This document shows, in pieces, positions 17,326 through 26,008 of a stretch of 64,000 nucleotides of DNA. This DNA comes from Variovorax paradoxus (GTDB lineage Bacteria; Pseudomonadota; Gammaproteobacteria; Burkholderiales; Burkholderiaceae_C). Made by a program: the position numbers and the translations under genes. The stretch is from NCBI RefSeq assembly GCF_029919115.1, contig NZ_CP123990.1:2914001-2978000 (forward strand), read 5' to 3'. Below the pieces are notes generated by a model that was given only the letters and a program-made list of their open reading frames with translations, did no database searches and was not told the DNA's origin. Positions within the stretch are counted from its first letter, which is position 1. Every line of letters begins with the position of its first letter.

Positions 17326-17682
17326 CTACTCCCGGAACCAGATCTTGAGCGTTACATAAACCGCATAGCTCAGCCCAAGCACCATCCAGGCAAGGAAGAA
17401 CATGTTGGCCCAGTAATCGCCGGTATTTGCCGCCAGTGTGTAGACCTGCATCCCGCAAGCCTTGCCGAGGCACGGCACCTCGCCCCGAACCAGCGCGCGC
17501 AAGAACGCAAACAGAAAGTAGCAGCCGGCGGCAGCGGCCAAGAGCAATCCCACCGGCCCTGTGAGTCCTTCGGTGCGCTCGCCGTTCTCATTCCAACGCT
17601 TCTTACGAAGCAGGTTTTGCCCGTACTTGTACCAGGCAAATCCGAGCAAGAGCATCAGCGAGTAGTAAAGGGCGGTACGCAT
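17326..17682 (-). CDS. Small membrane protein of unknown function (three helices)
   Basis: From the ATG at 17682 this encodes 118 residues. Three hydrophobic helices are evident (about 3-18, 40-62 and 88-112). Two Cys lie in GEVPCLGKACGM, between helices 2 and 3, and may face the periplasm. The frame extends upstream to 17784, but that part is arginine- and histidine-rich and unlikely to be coding. I do not recognise the family. The stop codon is immediately followed by the VOC relic, in the same frame, so the 3' end may have been created by a rearrangement. Confidence 0.55.
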   Translation of the reverse strand: MRTALYYSLMLLLGFAWYKYGQNLLRKKRWNENGERTEGLTGPVGLLLAAAAGCYFLFAFLRALVRGEVPCLGKACGMQVYTLAANTGDYWANMFFLAWMVLGLSYAVYVTLKIWFRE

Positions 17683-17848
17683 GTCGAGCGAGTCGTTGTG
17701 TTTCAAGCGGTGGTCGTGCACGCGCAATCGTACATGGCGTGGGTACCATGGAAAGCTCGCAAACCGGCTGCGAAGCCCGTGCACAGCTATCTCGAAAGGC
17801 GAAGATCAAATGGCAAGATTCATTTTGGTCGCCACGGCGCCATGCAAT

Positions 17849-18676
17849 TCAAGTTCTGCAATGGCCACGAACCGCAGTTGGGGCAAATCCGAACCGAGCG
17901 CGAAACCTTACCGAAAAGCGCGAAGCCGATTCGTAACCGACGTTAGAGGCAATGCGCGTGACCGCGTGGTCCGTCGACTGGAGCAGAGTCATGGCAAACG
18001 ACATGCGCGCATCCGTCAATACCGCTCCGAAAGTCACCCCTTCGGCGCTCAGTCTTCGCCTGAGAGTTGCTTCGCTCATGGCAAGCCGAGCAGCCACTGA
18101 CGACATCGTCCACGGCTCAGAAAGCGATCCGGCAAACAGGCTCCGCAGTCTTGCCGCCATCGTTACGCTCTGCGGCGCCGCGAGCGCAACGTTGTGCAAT
18201 GACAGCCACACCAATATCTCAGCCATCCTGTGCCTTGCAATTTCGGCGGGAACCTGGGGCGCGTTGGAGATTGCTGCAACGGCTCGCTCGACGGAATCTT
18301 GGAACTCCGGCCCAAGATCCCTGAGTACAGCCGCCTGGCGCAGGGGCCTCGCTTCGCGTCGATCTTGCGCGAAGCCCTCGATGAGCGCCTTGTCCCAAAG
18401 GAGCCAACGTGCTTCAAAAAGACCATGTGCAGACAACTGGTTGAACACGTCGAAGCTCTGCCCGCCGGCCAGCACGACGGCATCGCCGCCCTCCAGGCTC
18501 CAGCGGCGCTGGCCGGACTGGAGCGTTTTCTTGCCGTGCCGCAGGAGTATGAGCGCGGGGCTGTCGAGCGCGAGCTGGCTGATTCGGAGCGTGCTGTGCT
18601 GAACGACATTTGCCGTGGTCCCGATTTCCGGTCGCGAGATCAGCGACCTCACCAAGCTTCGCTTCGTCACTGCCAA
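17849..18676 (-). CDS. AraC-family transcriptional regulator
   Basis: The protein is 275 residues. The N-terminal half is a cupin-like sensor region (SPALILLRHGKKTLQSG, EGGDAVVLAGGQSFDVFNQ). The C-terminal 100 residues carry two helix-turn-helix motifs (WTMSSVAARLAMSEATLRRRL and VTRIASNVGYESASRFSVRFRARFG), the standard AraC/XylS DNA-binding domain. The shape of the N-terminus resembles regulators of virulence or stress genes such as GadX, rather than sugar regulators. It lies 12 bp downstream of a VOC gene on the same strand and may share its transcript. Effector unknown. Confidence 0.9.
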   Translation of the reverse strand: MAVTKRSLVRSLISRPEIGTTANVVQHSTLRISQLALDSPALILLRHGKKTLQSGQRRWSLEGGDAVVLAGGQSFDVFNQLSAHGLFEARWLLWDKALIEGFAQDRREARPLRQAAVLRDLGPEFQDSVERAVAAISNAPQVPAEIARHRMAEILVWLSLHNVALAAPQSVTMAARLRSLFAGSLSEPWTMSSVAARLAMSEATLRRRLSAEGVTFGAVLTDARMSFAMTLLQSTDHAVTRIASNVGYESASRFSVRFRARFGFAPTAVRGHCRT

Positions 18677-18688
18677 TATCGATGAAGG

Positions 18689-19087
18689 CTAGGCGCGCAC
18701 TCGATGAATGGCACAAAGCTTGTTGCCGTCGGGGTCGCGTACATAGGCAAGGTAATACCTTCCCAAGGCGTCATCGCGCAGTCCGGGCGGATCTTCGATG
18801 GACACGCCGCCATGTGCCACCGCCACGTCATGAAACGCTTTCACCAACTCGGGAGTCGCGCATTTGAATGCGATGGTTCCTCCGTTTGCGCACGTGGCAG
18901 GTTGGTTGTCGATAGGCTCGCTGATCCCCAGCGTGCTTCCATCGTGCCGGTAGAACAGCCGGACATGACCCGTTGCTGCAACATTGCGCACGGGTCCGCC
19001 CTGTGCGCCGATTACGGCAAGAACCGCATCGTAGAAGCGTTTGGAGCGTTCGATGTCGTTGCTGCCAACCATGACGTGATTGAACAT
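18689..19087 (-). CDS. VOC-family protein (glyoxalase / dioxygenase fold)
   Basis: I place the start at 19087, where AAAGGAC lies a few bases upstream. The 132 residues form the paired beta-alpha-beta-beta-beta modules of the VOC fold: MFNHVMVGSNDIERSKRFYDAVL at the start, and YLAYVRDPDGNKLCAIH at the end. Such proteins bind a divalent metal and act on glutathione adducts, antibiotics or aromatic diols, or simply bind ligand. His4 and Glu (SIEDPP region) could be metal ligands. The gene is upstream of an AraC regulator on the same strand. Confidence 0.87.
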   Translation of the reverse strand: MFNHVMVGSNDIERSKRFYDAVLAVIGAQGGPVRNVAATGHVRLFYRHDGSTLGISEPIDNQPATCANGGTIAFKCATPELVKAFHDVAVAHGGVSIEDPPGLRDDALGRYYLAYVRDPDGNKLCAIHRVRA

Positions 19088-19229
19088 TCGTTTGTCCTTT
19101 CCGGCTTGCGAAGAATTGAATGGTCGAGCGAGTTTAGGCATGCATTGAAAGCGCCCGAAGCGCAGAATCGCTCACTTTTGGTGCCAATCCGATCATATTG
19201 TTCCCTCTGTCCGTCCAGGACCACCTCGA

Positions 19230-19832
19230 ATGCCAGACCTCCCTCACAGCCCCGCCGCAGACCGCAACAAGCAGCCCATCCTCGATGCATTGATCCGCAT
19301 CCTCGGCGAACGCGGCACCGCCCTGGAGATCGCATCGGGTACGGGCCAGCACGCCGCCTGGTTTGCAGCAGCAATGCCCCAATGGACCTGGCAACCCACT
19401 GATGCGGATGCCCGCATGCTTACTCCGCTCGCAACCCGCGTCGAACAAGCGGCGCTGTCGAATCTGCGGCCACCGCTCCTGCTCGACGTGACTGCATCCC
19501 AATGGCCGTTGCAGGGCCATGCGTTCGACGCGATCTACTGCGCCAACATGCTGCACATCGCGCCTTGGGCCGCATGCGCCGCACTGATGCAAGGGGCCGC
19601 GCGGCACCTGCTTGCCGGCGGGTTGTTGATCACGTATGGGCCTTACTTCGAAGAAGGCGTGACACCGGCGCCGGGCAACCTGGCGTTCGACGAAGACTTG
19701 CGTTCGCGAAATTCCACCTGGGGCATTCGCCACCTGAGAGACGTGACAGCGGAAGCCGGCGCAGCGGGCCTTGCGTTGCACGAGCGGCATGCATTGCCCG
19801 CGAACAATTTGCTTCTGGTATTCGGCCGCTAG
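19230..19832 (+). CDS. DUF938-family SAM-dependent methyltransferase
   Basis: The protein has 200 residues, the family's usual size. The SAM-binding glycine motif is LEIASGTGQHAAWFA. Further conserved blocks are FDAIYCANMLHIAPW, LLITYGPY and DEDLRSRNSTWGIRHL. These are characteristic of DUF938, a class I methyltransferase family of unknown substrate related in sequence to eukaryotic Mettl26. It is transcribed divergently from the VOC gene at 19087 and precedes an SDR gene by 87 bp. Confidence 0.92.
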   Translation: MPDLPHSPAADRNKQPILDALIRILGERGTALEIASGTGQHAAWFAAAMPQWTWQPTDADARMLTPLATRVEQAALSNLRPPLLLDVTASQWPLQGHAFDAIYCANMLHIAPWAACAALMQGAARHLLAGGLLITYGPYFEEGVTPAPGNLAFDEDLRSRNSTWGIRHLRDVTAEAGAAGLALHERHALPANNLLLVFGR

Positions 19833-19919
19833 TTCATTGCATGGAACGGCCATGCTGCGCCGTTGGCGGCAGGCGCACAATTCCGTTTGATATCACTTCC
19901 CTTTTCGGTAGAACGTTTC

Positions 19920-20705
19920 ATGACCGATATCTCCACGACTCCCTCGCGCATCGCTGTCATCACGGGCGGCGCCCGCGGCATCGGCCGCTGGTTCCTCGCG
20001 CATGGCTACAAGGTCGCCTTGCTTGACATCGATGCGCCCACGCTCGAAAAAGCGATAGCCGATCTTGCCGAGCCCGAGAGGGTGCTCGGCGTGCACTGCG
20101 ACGTCTCGAATCCGTCGCAGGTCGCCAGCGCCGCCAAGTCCGTGGTCGAGCGCTTCGGGCATGTCGATGCGCTGGTCAACAACGCCGGCGTGGCGGTGTT
20201 CAAGCCCGTGCTCCAGACTTCGTTCGAAGAGTGGCGCACGGTGCTCGGTACCAACCTGGACGGCGCTTTCTTGTGCACGCAGGCGTTCGGCGCGCTGATG
20301 GTGGAACGTGGGCGAGGTGCGGTGGTGAACATCGCCTCCATTTCGGGCCTGCGCGCGAGCACGCTGCGCGTTGCGTATGGCACCAGCAAGGCGGCACTCA
20401 TTCACCTGACCAAGCAGCATGCAGTCGAGCTGGGCAACGCCGGGGTGCGCGTCAACGTGATCGCGCCGGGGCCGGTCGAGACCGAAATGGCCAAGCTCGT
20501 GCACACGGTGGCCATCCGCTCCGACTACTACGACACCATTCCGCTCGGCCGCTATGGCACAACCGAAGAAATGGCCAATACGGTGGGCTTTCTGTGCAGC
20601 GATGAAGCGAGCTTCATCAACGGCCAGGTGCTTGCGGTGGACGGCGGCTTCGATGCTGCGGGCGTGGGCTTGCCGACCTTGCGCAAGGGGCCGACCGCGT
20701 CCTGA
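19920..20705 (+). CDS. Short-chain dehydrogenase/reductase (SDR), with a short internal gap
   Basis: From the ATG at 19920 the protein is 261 residues. It has the SDR dinucleotide motif TGGARGIG, the DVSNPSQ and NNAGVAV motifs, and the active site Ser-Tyr-Lys (SIS, then YGTSK). The end reads INGQVLAVDGGFDAAG, typical of the family. After TGGARGIG the sequence jumps directly to RWFLAHGYKVALLD. Family members normally have about four more residues here (GIG-x-AIA-R-x-FL). A 12-nt in-frame deletion between two Arg codons would explain it and would shorten the helix behind the cofactor. Activity may be lost or altered. Substrate unknown. Confidence 0.88.
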   Translation: MTDISTTPSRIAVITGGARGIGRWFLAHGYKVALLDIDAPTLEKAIADLAEPERVLGVHCDVSNPSQVASAAKSVVERFGHVDALVNNAGVAVFKPVLQTSFEEWRTVLGTNLDGAFLCTQAFGALMVERGRGAVVNIASISGLRASTLRVAYGTSKAALIHLTKQHAVELGNAGVRVNVIAPGPVETEMAKLVHTVAIRSDYYDTIPLGRYGTTEEMANTVGFLCSDEASFINGQVLAVDGGFDAAGVGLPTLRKGPTAS

Positions 20706-20722
20706 ATACCCGTTGGCGGGTG

Positions 20723-22291
20723 TCAGCGCACGCGTGGCACCGCAGCGGTCAGCAGTGCAAGTGCCTTGTTCAGCGTCGGGGTAGAAAACGGCGAGCCCTT
20801 GGAGTGCCCGATCCGCACCACGATGAGATCGTGCGACGGAATCACCAGCACATATTGGCCTCCCGCGCCAAGCATGTAATAGGCCGACGTTGGCGCGGCC
20901 AGTGAGTTCATCCCGTTGATCCAGAAGAAGCCGCCGTAGATCGGGCGCTTGTCCGCGGCCCAGGCCGGTGCAACGCTGCTCACGAAATTGACGAACCCCT
21001 CGGGAAGAATGCGCTCGCCGTTCCACACGCCGTCTTGCAGGTACAGATTGCCCAGGCGAGCCCAGTCGCGTGCCGACATGAAATCGTAGCCCTGCGTGAG
21101 AAAATTGCCGTAGGGGTCGGTCTCGATCACCATCGAGCGGATGCCGATCTTGTCGAATAGCGCGCGCTGCGGAAACGACAGGTACTCTTCGCCGCGCTTC
21201 TCCACCGCAAGGCGCACCAGGTAGTTGGCAAGCACGGGGTCGGTGTTGCGGTAGCGTCCCACCGCACCGCGCGGCCATTGCTGCGGGCGGGTGGCAGCAT
21301 AGTTGAAGGCGTTGATGCGACCCGTGTAGTAGTAGGTGTGATCGGGGTACGTACCGTTGGGATCAAAGTCCGGATCGTCCGGCGCCTTGATGCGCAGTCC
21401 GCTCGACATCTGCAGGATGTCGGAAATCTTGATCTGCTGACGGCCATCCCCGCCACCTTGCCACTCGGGGATCGGCGCCGGCTGATCGAGCTTGTACTCA
21501 CCCTGCTTGATGAGCACGCCCATCATCGTGGCGACGACGCTCTTGCCCATCGACCACGATTCGAGCGGCGTGCTTGGTCCGATGCCATTCATGTAGCGCT
21601 CGGCGATGATGCGCCCTTTGTGCGTGACCACGAACGCCGCCGTGTAAGCCTCTGGCACGCCAAAAGCCGCCTCGACCGCCTCGTTCACCTTCGCCATGTT
21701 GACTTCCGCAGGCGGCGGGTCGCCGGGCAACACGTCGCCCATTGGCCAGGATTGGGTCGTCGGGTCGGGCAGGGCGCTCTTGACCTCGACGGGCGTGAAG
21801 AAAACATCGTCCCTGCCCGCAGGCAGCGTGACACAGCCCTGTGACCCAAAGTGGCGCGCCACGAGCGTCGGACCGTTGGGAATCGAAATGCGTACCTCCC
21901 GCTTCGCGCGATCCACCACGGGCTTGCCGACGTTCTTGCGCTGCTCGTAGGGCCCCACGAAATAGCCGAGGCTCTCAGCGGCAACATCGGGGTCGACGCC
22001 CGTGATGAACACGGCGGAACACATCGTCTTGGCATAGCCGGAGGTGTGATGCTCCAGCACATTGCCGGGTGGCGGCACATAGGATGTGTTCAGTTCGAGC
22101 GCCCGTGCCCGGGCAATGAGCGCCTCGCGCTCCGGCAGCTGGGCCGTCGTAGGCGGGGGTGTCACCGGAACACCGATGACTCCGCCGCCTCCGCCCCCAC
22201 CGCCGCCACCACCACCACAGGAGGCCAACAGGGCTGCCAGGCTCAGTGCCGTGGCGGTCGCGGCAAGGAAACGGCGGATCGAACAATACAT
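20723..22291 (-). CDS. Lipoprotein serine hydrolase of the beta-lactamase class C / esterase family
   Basis: From the ATG at 22291 the precursor has 522 residues. It starts with a lipoprotein signal (RRFLAATATALSLAALLASC), lipobox LASC, followed by a run of 12 glycines as linker. The catalytic region has SMGKS (the Ser-x-x-Lys pair, in WSMGKSVVA), and the YRN triad element in GRYRNTD. The C-terminal MLGAGGQYVLVIPSHDLIVVR resembles the KTG-like strand region of EstB/penicillin-binding esterases. An N-terminal 150-residue extension has no recognised fold. It is likely an outer-membrane-anchored esterase or amidase. The poly-Gly codons form a simple-sequence tract that may vary in length. Confidence 0.85.
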   Translation of the reverse strand: MYCSIRRFLAATATALSLAALLASCGGGGGGGGGGGGVIGVPVTPPPTTAQLPEREALIARARALELNTSYVPPPGNVLEHHTSGYAKTMCSAVFITGVDPDVAAESLGYFVGPYEQRKNVGKPVVDRAKREVRISIPNGPTLVARHFGSQGCVTLPAGRDDVFFTPVEVKSALPDPTTQSWPMGDVLPGDPPPAEVNMAKVNEAVEAAFGVPEAYTAAFVVTHKGRIIAERYMNGIGPSTPLESWSMGKSVVATMMGVLIKQGEYKLDQPAPIPEWQGGGDGRQQIKISDILQMSSGLRIKAPDDPDFDPNGTYPDHTYYYTGRINAFNYAATRPQQWPRGAVGRYRNTDPVLANYLVRLAVEKRGEEYLSFPQRALFDKIGIRSMVIETDPYGNFLTQGYDFMSARDWARLGNLYLQDGVWNGERILPEGFVNFVSSVAPAWAADKRPIYGGFFWINGMNSLAAPTSAYYMLGAGGQYVLVIPSHDLIVVRIGHSKGSPFSTPTLNKALALLTAAVPRVR

Positions 22292-22500
22292 TGGCGGTCC
22301 TTGAAGAGCTTCGTGGTGGGGAGCTGCGATGGGTGTTTGCCTTGCGCAAATCAACACGGGCGGCATTGTGTGCGAATCCGATGCGGCCGCCTAGCTCTTT
22401 TCAAGACGGGCGCACGCGTCGTAGTTCCAAGGTTCTCACCCCTGCCACAAGGCGCATCAGCCCTTGTGCCCCGCGGCGCGAGTTTCAAGCGAATCCGTCG

Positions 22501-23298
22501 CTAGCGGCACACGCCGTACCCACCGGTCTCCAGGTGAAAGTGGTCGCTATGCGCGGCGTTGTAGTCGGGGCCCAGCACGCCATTGAAGAACCGGCATGCG
22601 CCGCGGTGCGCATCGAGCAACAGCAGGGCGGCCGAATCGTTCGTGCTCGCAGCATCGGCCGCGCCGCTGCGAGGCCAGGCTTGCAGTACCGTGATGCGCC
22701 TGCCGCTCGCCAGCGTCAGGCCGGCAACATCGAGCGCATCGGCCGTCGCGTGCCGACTGCGCGAAGCACCCGGCACGGCACCTTCGCCGCGGTTCACGTT
22801 GCGGCAGGCGTAGCTGCCCAGGTGTTCGATGGCCACCACGGGCTGATCGAAGTGCTGAATAGCGGCCGGCTGCAGCGCGTACCTCTCCCACATGAAGAAG
22901 GAAAGCGCCATGGGGCAGCTCAGCGAAGGCGCCGTGCCAAGGCGCACGCCGGCCGAGCGCAGCCTCACCGAGTTTGTGAAGCCGCAGCCCGGTGCGGTGA
23001 CGCGGTCGGGCAGCAGGTCGTACTGCATGCCGGTTTGCGCCAGCGCAGCAAGACAGCGCGCAGGTTCATTGCGTGCGCGCGAAAGCTTGAAGCCGGTCAG
23101 CCAGTCGGGCGCCGCCGCCACATCGAGCGGAGCCCACGGATTGAAGCGCTCCGGAATCACCAGCCTGCCGGTAGCAACACCCCACGCGGCCAGCAGAGGC
23201 GCAGCGAGCGCAGCGCACACAAACGCCGCGCCGAGCCAGCGCTTGCGGCCCGACGGTTCCAGCTTTTCTTCTGGATTGTCTGAAGGATCCAAGGCCAT
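22501..23298 (-). CDS. Extensin-like family protein (membrane-anchored, M15-like metallopeptidase fold)
   Basis: The protein is 265 residues with one membrane helix near the N-terminus (about 21-43) and a periplasmic domain. The domain contains the extensin-like C-terminal signature: ALSFFMWERYALQPAA, then GSYACRNVN, SRHATADALDVAG and AAHSDHFHLE. The His and Asp residues of HATADALD and HSDHFH match zinc ligands of D-Ala-D-Ala carboxypeptidase-like proteins. A role in peptidoglycan is therefore plausible, though untested for this family. It overlaps no neighbour; the PrsW gene ends... upstream on the same strand at 23314, 15 bp away, so the three genes from 25061 to 22501 probably form one operon. 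Confidence 0.88.
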   Translation of the reverse strand: MALDPSDNPEEKLEPSGRKRWLGAAFVCAALAAPLLAAWGVATGRLVIPERFNPWAPLDVAAAPDWLTGFKLSRARNEPARCLAALAQTGMQYDLLPDRVTAPGCGFTNSVRLRSAGVRLGTAPSLSCPMALSFFMWERYALQPAAIQHFDQPVVAIEHLGSYACRNVNRGEGAVPGASRSRHATADALDVAGLTLASGRRITVLQAWPRSGAADAASTNDSAALLLLDAHRGACRFFNGVLGPDYNAAHSDHFHLETGGYGVCR

Positions 23299-23313
23299 GG
23301 TCCATTGCCTGCT

Positions 23314-24504
23314 TCAGCGTGGAGCTTCCATGAGCGGATCGAGCATCGCGCGCAGCCGCCTTATCGCTACCTCGTGCCGCAGCGTCTGCGCCCCGCGTCC
23401 ATAGGTCATTGCCTTGCGAATGAGCCGCAGCTGTTCGCGCTGCAGCTGGGTCTTCAGGCGCCTTGCCCGCAGGCCGAAGGTCCAGCCGATTTCCATGCGA
23501 ACCTTGTAGCGCAGCAGAGGCGCGCCCAGGCGAATCCACTCGTCGTCGCGGATCAGTTCCCGCTCGGGCACAAAGTAGGCCGCAAGCGCATGAAGATAGG
23601 TGCCGTTCTCGCGAGCGGCAACGCGCCAGAAGATCCCGGCCGCAATCATCGCGGGAATGCCCTTGACTACAAGCAGCACCGCCATCTCGCCATAGCCGCC
23701 GCCAAAAAGATCTTCAAGCCACGGCGAGTTCCAGATGAAATGCATGGCCCACGCCAGCGCAAAGCAAAAAAGCGCGCAGCCGATTCTTGCCGCCATGGGC
23801 CGCTCGGGGTGCAGCAGAAACCACGCCACCCCAAAAGATGCGATGGTGGTGTAGGCCGCATGGCTCCAAAGCCCGCTCAGCAGCCCGCGCGTCAGCAGGT
23901 TGAGCAGCACCGGGTACACCTGGTTCTCGAGCGGAAAGTGCAGCGAGGCGTTGAGGGTGTAGGTGAGGTTTTCGACCACCTGAAAGCCCAGCCCCGCCAT
24001 GGCACCGACGATGAGCACCGAGAGGTAGGTCTGGAACTGGTTGCGCGCCACGAGAATCAGCAAGACCACACCGGCAAGCTTCAGGAACTCCTCGGTAATC
24101 GGGCCCGCAATGGCCGGCCCCCAGACTGCCACGAAGTCAGGCGACACCAGCTTGGCGCACAGGCTCTGTATGGCAATGTTCGCAGGCGCGGCAAAGTACA
24201 CCGCCCCCAGGCCGCCCCACGCAAACGCCAGCACAAAGGCTTCGGGCGGATGCTGCTCGAGCAAGTCGAGCGTGCGAAACACCACAAGAAAGACCAGCGT
24301 ATAGATGCCCCACACCAGCAGGCCAAGCAGCGCCGTAACGGGAACGACACGGAACCCGACCGAGAACATGTTGAAGGTATAGAACAGCCCATTGGCGATG
24401 AGCGCGGCCAGCAGCCAGAACGCCGCGCGGCGCGGCTGGAAGAACGAATCGGTGCCCACCGGCCATTCGCCGCGGTCCTGTTGCGGGGTGAGTTCGAGGC
24501 TCAT
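23314..24504 (-). CDS. PrsW-family intramembrane protease
   Basis: The start is the ATG at 24504, overlapping the previous stop (ATGA at 24501-24504); the frame upstream of this is antisense noise. The 396 residues include about eight membrane helices. The protease motifs are clear: EEFLK (Glu128-Glu129-Lys132), GLGFQVVENLTYT (Phe164, Glu168, Asn169), and SHAAYTTIASFG. PrsW members are glutamic-type or CPBP-like intramembrane proteases that cut anti-sigma factors or other membrane proteins. The last 100 residues are an unusual basic, helical cytoplasmic extension (LRARRLKTQLQREQLRLIRK). No anti-sigma factor lies nearby. Confidence 0.9.
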   Translation of the reverse strand: MSLELTPQQDRGEWPVGTDSFFQPRRAAFWLLAALIANGLFYTFNMFSVGFRVVPVTALLGLLVWGIYTLVFLVVFRTLDLLEQHPPEAFVLAFAWGGLGAVYFAAPANIAIQSLCAKLVSPDFVAVWGPAIAGPITEEFLKLAGVVLLILVARNQFQTYLSVLIVGAMAGLGFQVVENLTYTLNASLHFPLENQVYPVLLNLLTRGLLSGLWSHAAYTTIASFGVAWFLLHPERPMAARIGCALFCFALAWAMHFIWNSPWLEDLFGGGYGEMAVLLVVKGIPAMIAAGIFWRVAARENGTYLHALAAYFVPERELIRDDEWIRLGAPLLRYKVRMEIGWTFGLRARRLKTQLQREQLRLIRKAMTYGRGAQTLRHEVAIRRLRAMLDPLMEAPR

Positions 24505-25061
24505 TGCGGGGCTTCCAGGTCCATCGACTCGAGCATGCCCCTCGCATCGGCCATGGCATCGTTCAGGCCTTCGCTTGCGCCGTAGACGTCGATCTGTACG
24601 AGCGACCGGCGCTGCAGGTCGACCACCTGCCAGAACCGGCCCGCCAGCTTCGAACCATAGTAGGCGAAGGTCTTGCCCTGCAGGCCCCATGGGGTGACAA
24701 AGCCCGACACATCGCCGTCGATCTGCAGGCCTTGGCCCCGCTCCATGAAGCGCTGTTGCCGCACCAGGGGCCCGTCGGGCCCACCTGCCCATTGTCCCGT
24801 GGTCACCAGGAACTTGTGGCCGCCCTTGAACAGCATCAAAGACCTGCCGGCCCTGGAGCGGGACACGTCCATTTCCCATCCTTCGGCGGGTACGAACCGG
24901 GCGTGCCCGACCGAGACGGTTTCACCCGCGGGCAGCGGCCGGCTTCCGGGTGTGCGGCTGTCCCACAATTTCAGGCCACCCACATAGCCGGCAATGGCGA
25001 GCAGTACGGCAAGCGCGCCTGGCCAGGTGCGGTAAGGAATGCGGCGTGACGGTTCGGGCAT
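24501..25061 (-). CDS. Membrane-anchored protein of unknown function, PrsW operon
   Basis: From the ATG at 25061 the protein has 186 residues. A single hydrophobic segment (about 13-31, WPGALAVLLAIAGYVGG) anchors a periplasmic domain of about 145 residues. The domain has features of a small alpha/beta fold (SVGHARFVPAEGWEMD, MLFKGGHKFLVTTG) and ends with a helix. I do not recognise the family. It overlaps the PrsW gene by four bases, which implies joint translation. It could be a substrate or partner of the protease; that is inference from position only. Confidence 0.7.
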   Translation of the reverse strand: MPEPSRRIPYRTWPGALAVLLAIAGYVGGLKLWDSRTPGSRPLPAGETVSVGHARFVPAEGWEMDVSRSRAGRSLMLFKGGHKFLVTTGQWAGGPDGPLVRQQRFMERGQGLQIDGDVSGFVTPWGLQGKTFAYYGSKLAGRFWQVVDLQRRSLVQIDVYGASEGLNDAMADARGMLESMDLEAPQ

Positions 25062-25170
25062 GTTTTGATCGTGCCACACGACCGGCGGCAACCCTTGCAT
25101 TGCCCCGAAGCGCGACTATCCTCCACAGCCGTTGCAATTGAAGTACCCGCTGAACCTCAAGAAAGCGAAT

Positions 25171-25593
25171 ATGAAAAATACGGAAGTGAGCCAGGACCTG
25201 CCGGCGCCGGAACTCATCTCGAGAAAAATTGCCGAGATGGGCGACTGGCGCGGCGACACGCTGGCAAGAATGCGCAAGCTCATCCAGCAGGCAGACCCGG
25301 AGGTGGTCGAGGAGCTGAAGTGGATGGGTACACCGGTGTGGTCGCACGACGGCATCATCTGCACCGGCGAAACCTACAAGGGCAAGGTAAAGCTCACCTT
25401 CGCCAAGGGAGCGTCGCTGAAAGACCCGGCCCGCCTCTTCAACTCGAGCCTGGACGGCAATGTGCGCCGTGCCATCGACATTCTCGAAGGAGAAGCGCTC
25501 GACGAGGCTGCGTTCAAGGCGCTGGTCAAGGAGGCGGTTGCGCTCAATAGCTCGGGCAAGAAGTCCAAAGCTGCGAAGAAGGCGAAGACCTGA
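25171..25593 (+). CDS. DUF1801-domain protein (YdhG/Fra-like fold)
   Basis: The ATG at 25171 gives 140 residues. The core has VVEELKWMGTPVWSHDGIICTGETYKGKVKLTFAKGASL, recognised by KWMGTPVWSHDG and KLTFAKGA, which is the DUF1801 pattern also present in the iron chaperone-like YdhG group. Soluble cytosolic protein. The C-terminal tail is Lys/Ala-rich (SSGKKSKAAKKAKT), as in many small betaproteobacterial proteins, and may contact nucleic acid. Function unknown. It is convergent with a second DUF1801 gene at 25617-25991; the two may be remote paralogues. Confidence 0.85.
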   Translation: MKNTEVSQDLPAPELISRKIAEMGDWRGDTLARMRKLIQQADPEVVEELKWMGTPVWSHDGIICTGETYKGKVKLTFAKGASLKDPARLFNSSLDGNVRRAIDILEGEALDEAAFKALVKEAVALNSSGKKSKAAKKAKT

Positions 25594-25616
25594 GCAAGGC
25601 TTGCTGCGCGAACGGG

Positions 25617-25991
25617 CTACCAGAAGGCGTCGTCTTCGCGCTCACGCACCGCTTTCACGCAGTGCTCCGCAATCTTGCGGACGAGCTCTTCAGGCACGGG
25701 CTTGTCGTAGGGGAGCTGAAGGTAGTTCCTGGTTGTCTTGTGCTTTGCGAGCTCTTTGCCAAACGCCTTCAGCGTTGCCTCAGTAGGTGCAAAGTTGACA
25801 TGCGCCTTGTGCGCCGAAAAAGCGAACAGGAACCGCGGCTCCACGAAGAACGGCGTTCCCCACTTGATCGTTTCTTCTGCATGGGGCGCAACGCTTTTGA
25901 GAATGGCATACACCCGGCGCAGATGCGGCCGGCCCTCGGGCGGGGCTGCCTCGATGTATTCGTCGATCGTGCTCGGGTGCTTGCTTGTCAT
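25617..25991 (-). CDS. DUF1801 / iron-chaperone-like protein
   Basis: This 124-residue protein, from the ATG at 25991, reads STIDEYIEAAPPEGRPHLRR at the start, then ETIKWGTPFFVEPRFLFAFSAH and HVNFAPTEATL. The WGTPFF and KTTRNYLQLPYDKPVP blocks fit DUF1801/YdhG-type proteins. Some relatives are annotated as frataxin-like iron chaperones, but the evidence for that is thin. The reading frame extends to 26297, covering the antisense of the next gene; I reject that extension. It is the last gene of a minus-strand run with a VOC protein and an AraC regulator. Confidence 0.82.
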   Translation of the reverse strand: MTSKHPSTIDEYIEAAPPEGRPHLRRVYAILKSVAPHAEETIKWGTPFFVEPRFLFAFSAHKAHVNFAPTEATLKAFGKELAKHKTTRNYLQLPYDKPVPEELVRKIAEHCVKAVREREDDAFW

Positions 25992-26008
25992 TTTTCTTGC
26001 TTCGGCCT

